Both the position numbers and the translations under genes were made by a program. A model generated the notes under the pieces. The model worked only from the letters and a program-made list of their open reading frames with translations. It ran no database searches and had not been told where the DNA came from. From Lachnospiraceae bacterium (GTDB lineage: Bacteria; Bacillota; Clostridia; Lachnospirales; Lachnospiraceae), in assembly GCA_028693165.1 (NCBI GenBank), contig JAQUVX010000013.1, positions 1 to 64,000 of the forward strand: a stretch of DNA of 64,000 nt, in the 5' to 3' direction. This document shows, one piece after another, positions 59,415 through 64,000 of the stretch. Position 1 is the first letter of the stretch; each line of letters starts with the position of its first letter.

Positions 59415-59683
59415 ACTCTCAAACCTCCTTATGCAATTATGCGCAGGAGGCTTCTCTCTCTCGTTCGAAAACTCCTGCTTGTTCCATGTGATAATAAGCA
59501 AGAATTTTCTGATAGAAAGATCTGAAATAGCCTTTAGATACTCCCAAACTCGAAGAGCCGGGTGTAAGATAAATTAGAAAATCCGCTTTTGCATTTACCA
59601 TAACACATATGCTCCAAAATAGCAATACCCAAATCATAAATCAAGTACGAGTATGCCATTCTCTGCCCAGGAAGCGTTCCATA

Positions 59684-60382
59684 TTAAAGCTTCAGCATCC
59701 GGTATCCGACACCCACATGGGTTTGAATATATTGCGGTGAATTCGATCTGCGCTCCAGCTTTTTTCGCAGCGTTGCCATAAAGACACGCAGCGAGGCGAT
59801 ATCGTTGTCCCAGGAGCTGCCCCAGATTTCTTTTGTGATATAGGTATGTGTCAATACCTTTCCAATATTTTTGGCGAGCAGACACAAAAGCCTGTATTCG
59901 ATCGGTGTCAAATGCAGCTCTTCTCCTTCAAGATAGGCACAGCCCGCAGCATAATCAAGCTTCAATTCCCCATTTTCAAATATGGTTGGCTGCACCGGCA
60001 TGATTCCCTGTACGGCAGTGAGCCGGCGCTGGGTTACGCGAAGCCGCGCCAAAAGCTCTTCTACGGAAAATGGCTTTGTGAGATAATCATCTGCGCCCGC
60101 ATCCAATGCATCGATCTTGTCGGTATCCTCGCTCCGTGCGCTGATGACAATAATCGGCATTGACGACCACGTGCGTACTTTTCGAATAATTTCTACGCCA
60201 TCCATATCGGGAAGCCCCAAATCCAGCAGAACAATATCCGGGTTATGCGACACTGCTTCCAAAATAGCAGCTTCGCCCGTAGAAGCAGTCAAAAAGCGAT
60301 AATGCTGTGTTTCTAATGTCGTGGTAATTAAATTCCTGACCGCACAATCATCCTCCACGACTAAAATAAGTTGTTTATTCAC
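59684..60382 (-). CDS. kdpE: Response regulator KdpE
   Basis: A 232-residue OmpR/PhoB-family response regulator. The receiver has acidic Asp11 and Asp12, phospho-acceptor Asp54 in LLDLGLPDMDG and the conserved Lys in LTKPFS. The winged helix (about 130-230) shows LTPIEYRLLCLLAKNIGKVL and VRVFMATLRKKLE-type pattern. It should activate the kdp operon when phosphorylated by KdpD. The start overlaps the kdpD stop by 8 bases. There is no clear terminator downstream; bases 59502-59683 hold nothing else. Confidence 0.92.
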   Translation of the reverse strand: MNKQLILVVEDDCAVRNLITTTLETQHYRFLTASTGEAAILEAVSHNPDIVLLDLGLPDMDGVEIIRKVRTWSSMPIIVISARSEDTDKIDALDAGADDYLTKPFSVEELLARLRVTQRRLTAVQGIMPVQPTIFENGELKLDYAAGCAYLEGEELHLTPIEYRLLCLLAKNIGKVLTHTYITKEIWGSSWDNDIASLRVFMATLRKKLERRSNSPQYIQTHVGVGYRMLKL

Positions 60383-63068
60383 GCAAGATTACCTCCTCAA
60401 CAGGTAGTGTAAAACGAAATGTTGTTCCGATGGGCTCGTGATCCAGTACACAAATTTCACCGTCGTGTGCATTGATAATCGATTTGCACAAAGCAAGCCC
60501 CAGCCCCAGGCTCCGGCGGCTGTCTACAATTTTGGTGGCCGAGGTGTAAAACATATCAAAGATACGTGGTTTGGCCTCATCCGGGATACCCGGACCGTCA
60601 TCAGAAATTTCCACGACGACCTGTTTTCCCTGCACCGATGGGACAATCGTAATGTTTGAGCCCGGCGGTGTGTATTTGATTGCGTTATCCACGATATTGA
60701 TGATCACCTGCACAATCAGTCTGGCGTCCATTTTGGCCAGAGCAAGCTCCTCCGACGGACAGACGGTGATGTTATGCTCGGTGCTTTTGCGATTTACATG
60801 GCGCAGCGCCTCTTCAATGACATCATCAATGAGTTCCGGTTTCCGCTGCAAATTCATGCTTCCGTCCTCAATTCTCGTGACAGACAGCAAATTTTCCACC
60901 AGGTTGATGAGCCACAGGGAATCATCGTAAATATCCGTATAAAGCCGCTTCCTTTTTTGAGGCGAAATCGACTCATCGCTTGCAAGCAAAATACCGGCAT
61001 TCCCCGAAATGGAGGTCAGCGGTGTGCGAAGGTCGTGAGAAATGGCGCGAAGCAAATTAGCCCGAAGCTGTTCATTCTTGGCAAGGATGGCTGCCTGCTC
61101 CTTCTCCTTTGCGGTTTGCTCATTTTTCAATGCCATTGCGCATTCACCGAGGATGGAAAGAAGAATGCTGTTTTCGGCTGCTTCTAACGGGGCATCGTTC
61201 ATCACAATCCCCGCAACACCATAAACACAGGGTTCAATCCGCACTGCCAGATAAAGGCATTTTGCACTGGACAGCGTGTCGGTGGTTGCCCCGGCGCGCT
61301 TGTTGTTTTTGAATACCCATGCAGCCACTACCTGCTCATTCTCATTCAGACAATCCACCTCATATTCCTCTTTTGCAGCCGGAAATAACGTCGGCGGCTC
61401 CAATTCTCCCTGCTCTACGGAATAAAACACGACGCTGCGTCCCAGTAAGCGCACAAGCTGATTGGCTGTTACAGAAATGATCTCCGTTTTTCCATTTGCC
61501 CGCTGCAGCGACTGATTGGTGTCAAACATCAGCTTCGTGCGATAGGCTGCCTGTGCGGATTGCTTTGCCTGCTCTTTGATTCGGATTGCCAGATTTCCCG
61601 TGAGAAATGCGGCAAGAAACATGATGAGAAAAGTGGCCGGATATCCGGAATCATAGGCATTTAACGTAAATCGCGGTTCTGTAAAAAAGAAATTGAACAC
61701 CAGAACACTGACGGCCGAGGACACAATGCTGGAAATACGAACCGTGGTCACGACAGAGGTGATCAATACACCGAGTATGTAGACCGTGATGATATTTGCT
61801 TCGCTAAAGCCCAGGGAAGAAAACAGCAGCCCAATACCGGTACAGCCCACGAGGATCAGCAGGCTTTTGACGAGGTCAAAAAGAAGGCTTTTCCCCTGTG
61901 GCCTTTTGATCACTTCCGGACGATAATTCGTTGTCAGACGATCCGGGATAATGTAAATGTCCAGATTTGGCGCATAGACTGTCAGTCTTTCCGTCAGGGT
62001 CTGCTTGCCGAGTATCCCCCTGCGCCTGGCATTATAGCGCCCGACGACAATTTTTGACACCCCGGACAAGCGGGCAAATTCCGCAATTTGAAACGCCACA
62101 TCATCGCCGTAGGTGGTTTCAATCGAGGCGCCAAGCTGCTCGGCTAAATGAATGTTTTCCCGCAAACGGTTCCGATTTTCTTCGCTCATAGAAGAAAAAT
62201 CCGGTGTCTCCACAAATAAAGCGGTGAAGCTTCCGTGAAACGCCTGTGCCATCCTTGCTGCGGTGCGGATGATCTTGGGGTTGGTCGGGGAAGACGAAAG
62301 GCACACCAAGATATGTTCATCGGTATAGTAATCGCTGTTATTCTGGATTTTTGCACTCTCCGCTATCCGCTTGACGCGGTCTGCACAACGGCGCAGCGCA
62401 ATTTCACGCAGGGCGGTGAGATTTTCCACGCTGAAAAAATTGGTAAGGGCGCGCTGTGCCTGCGTTTCCCGATAGATTTTCCCCTCACTCAACCGCTCAA
62501 TCAGTTCCTGCGGCTCGATATCCACCAGTTCAACCTGGGAAGCTTCATCAAATACGCTGTCCGGGATACGTTCCCGTACGGTCACGCCGGTAATGGCGGC
62601 CACCATGTCGCAAAGGCTCTCGATATGCTGTACATTAATTGTAGTATATACGTCAATACCCAATCGCAGTAATTCTTTCACATCCTGGTAACGTCTTTTG
62701 TTGCGGCTTCCCGGCGCGTTGGTGTGCGCCAGTTCGTCAACCAGAATCAGCTTTGGCTTTCTGGAAATCGCAGTCTCCAGATCAAATTCCGAGAGCTGGA
62801 TTCCGTTGTATTGGACGGCGCTGACCGGCAATGCCTCCAGACCATTTAAAAGAGCGGCCGTCTGGGGGCGCGCATGCGGCTCAATATATCCGGCAACGAC
62901 GTCAATGCCGCGCCGTTTTGCAGCGTGAGCGGCTTTGAGCATGGCATAGGTTTTCCCGACTCCCGCCGCATAGCCAAAAAAGATTTTCAAACGTCCTTCT
63001 GTGCTGTTTTCACGTTCTTTTTGAATTGCCCGCAGCAATTGATCAGGGTCAGTCCTTCCCACGTCCAT
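60375..63068 (-). CDS. kdpD: Sensor histidine kinase KdpD
   Basis: An 897-residue sensor kinase of normal KdpD length. Order: KdpD domain with Walker-type GYAAGVGKTY (32-41), the Usp universal-stress-like region (about 245-370), four membrane helices (about 395-500), a GAF-like region (525-640), HisKA with His in ISHDLRTPLTSISG (near 665) and HATPase with DNAIKYTPPGSN and DDGPGIPDEA. It senses low potassium or osmotic stress; in Firmicutes the Usp part of KdpD also binds c-di-AMP. The start follows AAGGAAGGTGACAGA. It is transcribed after kdpC but separated by a terminator. Confidence 0.95.
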   Translation of the reverse strand: MDVGRTDPDQLLRAIQKERENSTEGRLKIFFGYAAGVGKTYAMLKAAHAAKRRGIDVVAGYIEPHARPQTAALLNGLEALPVSAVQYNGIQLSEFDLETAISRKPKLILVDELAHTNAPGSRNKRRYQDVKELLRLGIDVYTTINVQHIESLCDMVAAITGVTVRERIPDSVFDEASQVELVDIEPQELIERLSEGKIYRETQAQRALTNFFSVENLTALREIALRRCADRVKRIAESAKIQNNSDYYTDEHILVCLSSSPTNPKIIRTAARMAQAFHGSFTALFVETPDFSSMSEENRNRLRENIHLAEQLGASIETTYGDDVAFQIAEFARLSGVSKIVVGRYNARRRGILGKQTLTERLTVYAPNLDIYIIPDRLTTNYRPEVIKRPQGKSLLFDLVKSLLILVGCTGIGLLFSSLGFSEANIITVYILGVLITSVVTTVRISSIVSSAVSVLVFNFFFTEPRFTLNAYDSGYPATFLIMFLAAFLTGNLAIRIKEQAKQSAQAAYRTKLMFDTNQSLQRANGKTEIISVTANQLVRLLGRSVVFYSVEQGELEPPTLFPAAKEEYEVDCLNENEQVVAAWVFKNNKRAGATTDTLSSAKCLYLAVRIEPCVYGVAGIVMNDAPLEAAENSILLSILGECAMALKNEQTAKEKEQAAILAKNEQLRANLLRAISHDLRTPLTSISGNAGILLASDESISPQKRKRLYTDIYDDSLWLINLVENLLSVTRIEDGSMNLQRKPELIDDVIEEALRHVNRKSTEHNITVCPSEELALAKMDARLIVQVIINIVDNAIKYTPPGSNITIVPSVQGKQVVVEISDDGPGIPDEAKPRIFDMFYTSATKIVDSRRSLGLGLALCKSIINAHDGEICVLDHEPIGTTFRFTLPVEEVILRE

Positions 63069-63207
63069 TCTGTCACCTTCCTTTTTTACTTATTATAGTC
63101 CATTGTTTTTCAAGAATAAATAAGGATGTTGTTAACGGCATTAAGATTCCATAAAGATTATAGCATATCGTACCCATATCCTGTGCTGTGAATTATTGCA
63201 GAAAAGA

Positions 63208-63253
63208 AAATCGCCGTACGGTTGAGCCAGTCCGGCCAACTACACGGCGATTT
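63208..63253 (-). terminator. Terminator after kdpC
   Basis: AAATCGCCGT and ACGGCGATTT form a perfect 10-bp outer stem with further inner pairing (GTTG...CAAC). The minus strand continues with TCTTTTC. It separates kdpC from kdpDE, which then needs its own promoter in 63069-63207. Confidence 0.75.
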
Positions 63254-63277
63254 CAAAAAAGATGTCTATTTCGTACG

Positions 63278-63886
63278 TTATTTCGAAGGGATTCCGTCCA
63301 GCATTAGATTTACCTTCAAAACATTAACGGTTTCCTCACCAAAGATGCCCAAAAACCGTCCGGTGGTGCATTGCGCAATCACATTTCGCACATCTTCCTC
63401 TGTTCTCCCACTGGCGGCAGCAATTCTTGGCACCTGATATTCGGCTGCAGCAGGTGAGATCGCGGGATCAAGTCCGCTGCCGGATGCCGTAACCAGATCA
63501 ACCGGTATCGGTTCATCCCCGCGCTCCGGATTCGAAGTTCTGATTTTTTCAATACGCTGCGCTATCAGTGCTTCATATTCTTCACTGGCCGGGCTTAAGT
63601 TGGATGGCGCAGAATACATCAGTGTATTGCCCTCTGCATCCTGATAGGTGCTGACATCCAGATTCATCACACGCCCCATCATATGCGCATCATCGGTATA
63701 ATACTGCCCCAGCAGCTCGCTGCCGTATTTCACACCATCCACCTCGATGATGCTGCCGTTTGCCTGCTTGGGGAAGATCAGCTGCGCGATACCCGTCACG
63801 ATAGCGGTGTAGGCTACGCCGCACAAAAGTGTAAATATTACAAACATCGTAGCTGCACGCGGCAGCACATTCTTCATTTCCTTCAT
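63278..63886 (-). CDS. kdpC: Potassium-transporting ATPase subunit KdpC
   Basis: A 202-residue subunit of the Kdp potassium pump. A single N-terminal membrane helix (about 12-35) is followed by the extracytoplasmic part, with the family's VTASGSGLDPAISPAAAEYQ and VPRIAAASG. KdpC stabilises the KdpB-KdpA complex. The ATG overlaps the stop of the upstream gene by 4 bases (ATGA), giving tight coupling. It precedes kdpDE with a terminator between. Confidence 0.95.
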   Translation of the reverse strand: MKEMKNVLPRAATMFVIFTLLCGVAYTAIVTGIAQLIFPKQANGSIIEVDGVKYGSELLGQYYTDDAHMMGRVMNLDVSTYQDAEGNTLMYSAPSNLSPASEEYEALIAQRIEKIRTSNPERGDEPIPVDLVTASGSGLDPAISPAAAEYQVPRIAAASGRTEEDVRNVIAQCTTGRFLGIFGEETVNVLKVNLMLDGIPSK

Positions 63887-64000
63887 TGTATAAAGCCTCC
63901 TATCAGCTCTGTAATCTCAGTTATACTTAAAATCATTGCACACGGAACCAGCGCAATGCCGGCCGCGCGGAAAGCCAGTTCTAAGGGAGACACTTCCCGG
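63883..64000 (-). CDS. kdpB: C-terminal end of the gene upstream of kdpC, probably kdpB (partial)
   Basis: Only the last 38 codons are inside the window, ending LVPCAMILSITEITELIGGFIQ-like and overlapping the kdpC start (ATGA). The position is that of KdpB, and a VP-x(3)-I spacing is shared with its usual C-terminus. Yet the rest of the sequence does not clearly match KdpB from memory, so this may be a diverged KdpB or an inserted gene. The part to the right is cut off by the window edge. Confidence 0.45.
   Translation of the reverse strand, partial: REVSPLELAFRAAGIALVPCAMILSITEITELIGGFIQ

Noticed and set aside
1-64000. tRNA or rRNA genes, or a replication origin
   Set aside because: I saw no tRNA cloverleaf with TTC-GA-TCC-type arms, no rRNA stretches and no DnaA-box cluster; a tool search could still find a missed tRNA.

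Overview
The window looks like a chromosome segment of a strictly anaerobic Firmicute of the class Clostridia, most probably a gut-type Lachnospiraceae. The grounds are MecA, DUF951 and DUF4317 proteins, the gdpP-rplI-dnaB and rpsF-ssb-rpsR blocks, pyruvate formate-lyase with its activase, strong AGGAGG ribosome sites, TTGaca/TATAAT promoters and Rpn-type nuclease genes. The family assignment is inference from gene content; no 16S or tRNA gene was seen.

Layout. 1-5.1 kb: mecA, a small DUF1858 protein, then a pyruvate formate-lyase locus in which the enzyme is split: a 697-residue catalytic chain without its glycyl-radical end, an 81-residue separate glycyl-radical protein, the radical-SAM activase and an 8-Cys ferredoxin. 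5.1-7 kb: a TGTCCA-rich noncoding stretch, a class I glutamine amidotransferase and an Rpn fragment. 7-16.4 kb: nucleoside uptake and salvage (BMP lipoprotein, NupOPQ-type ABC transporter, nucleoside hydrolase, TSUP permease, ribokinase-like kinase, amidohydrolase) around a LysR regulator. 16.6-21.6 kb: a TRAP transporter with HD and cupin proteins, opposite a GntR/FCD regulator that shares an operator motif with it. 21.7-22.1 kb: a decayed IS91-type transposase. 22.2-26.9 kb: SLC13-type permease, alpha/beta hydrolase, LysR regulator and an MmgE/PrpD protein. 27.2-34.9 kb: a four-gene operon (diaminopropionate ammonia-lyase, M20 hydrolase, sodium:solute symporter, D-aminoacylase-type amidohydrolase) behind a consensus sigma-54 promoter, with its presumed enhancer-binding activator next door.

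35-40 kb is housekeeping (MerR, DnaB, L9, GdpP). 39.8-47.2 kb holds a DUF4317 protein, a MATE exporter and three secreted proteins, two with cell-wall-binding-type repeats and one of 1009 residues built from four nearly identical 300-bp units. 47.5-48.9 kb holds an XRE regulator, an unexplained structured region, a RelE/ParE-type toxin-antitoxin pair and a multi-hairpin dispersed element. 48.9-50.1 kb is rpsR-ssb-rpsF. 50.2-53.5 kb is a complete tctCBA tricarboxylate uptake system. 53.6-59.4 kb has shikimate kinase, DUF951, aldo/keto reductase, sirtuin, GNAT, DUF2156 and a full-length Rpn gene. 59.7-64 kb is the kdp potassium system (kdpE, kdpD, kdpC and the end of an upstream gene, probably kdpB).

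Taken together, the accessory part is a series of substrate-specific uptake-plus-catabolism modules, each next to its own regulator (LysR, GntR, LysR, sigma-54 activator). The most unusual items are the split pyruvate formate-lyase and the sigma-54-driven diaminopropionate/N-acyl amino acid operon.
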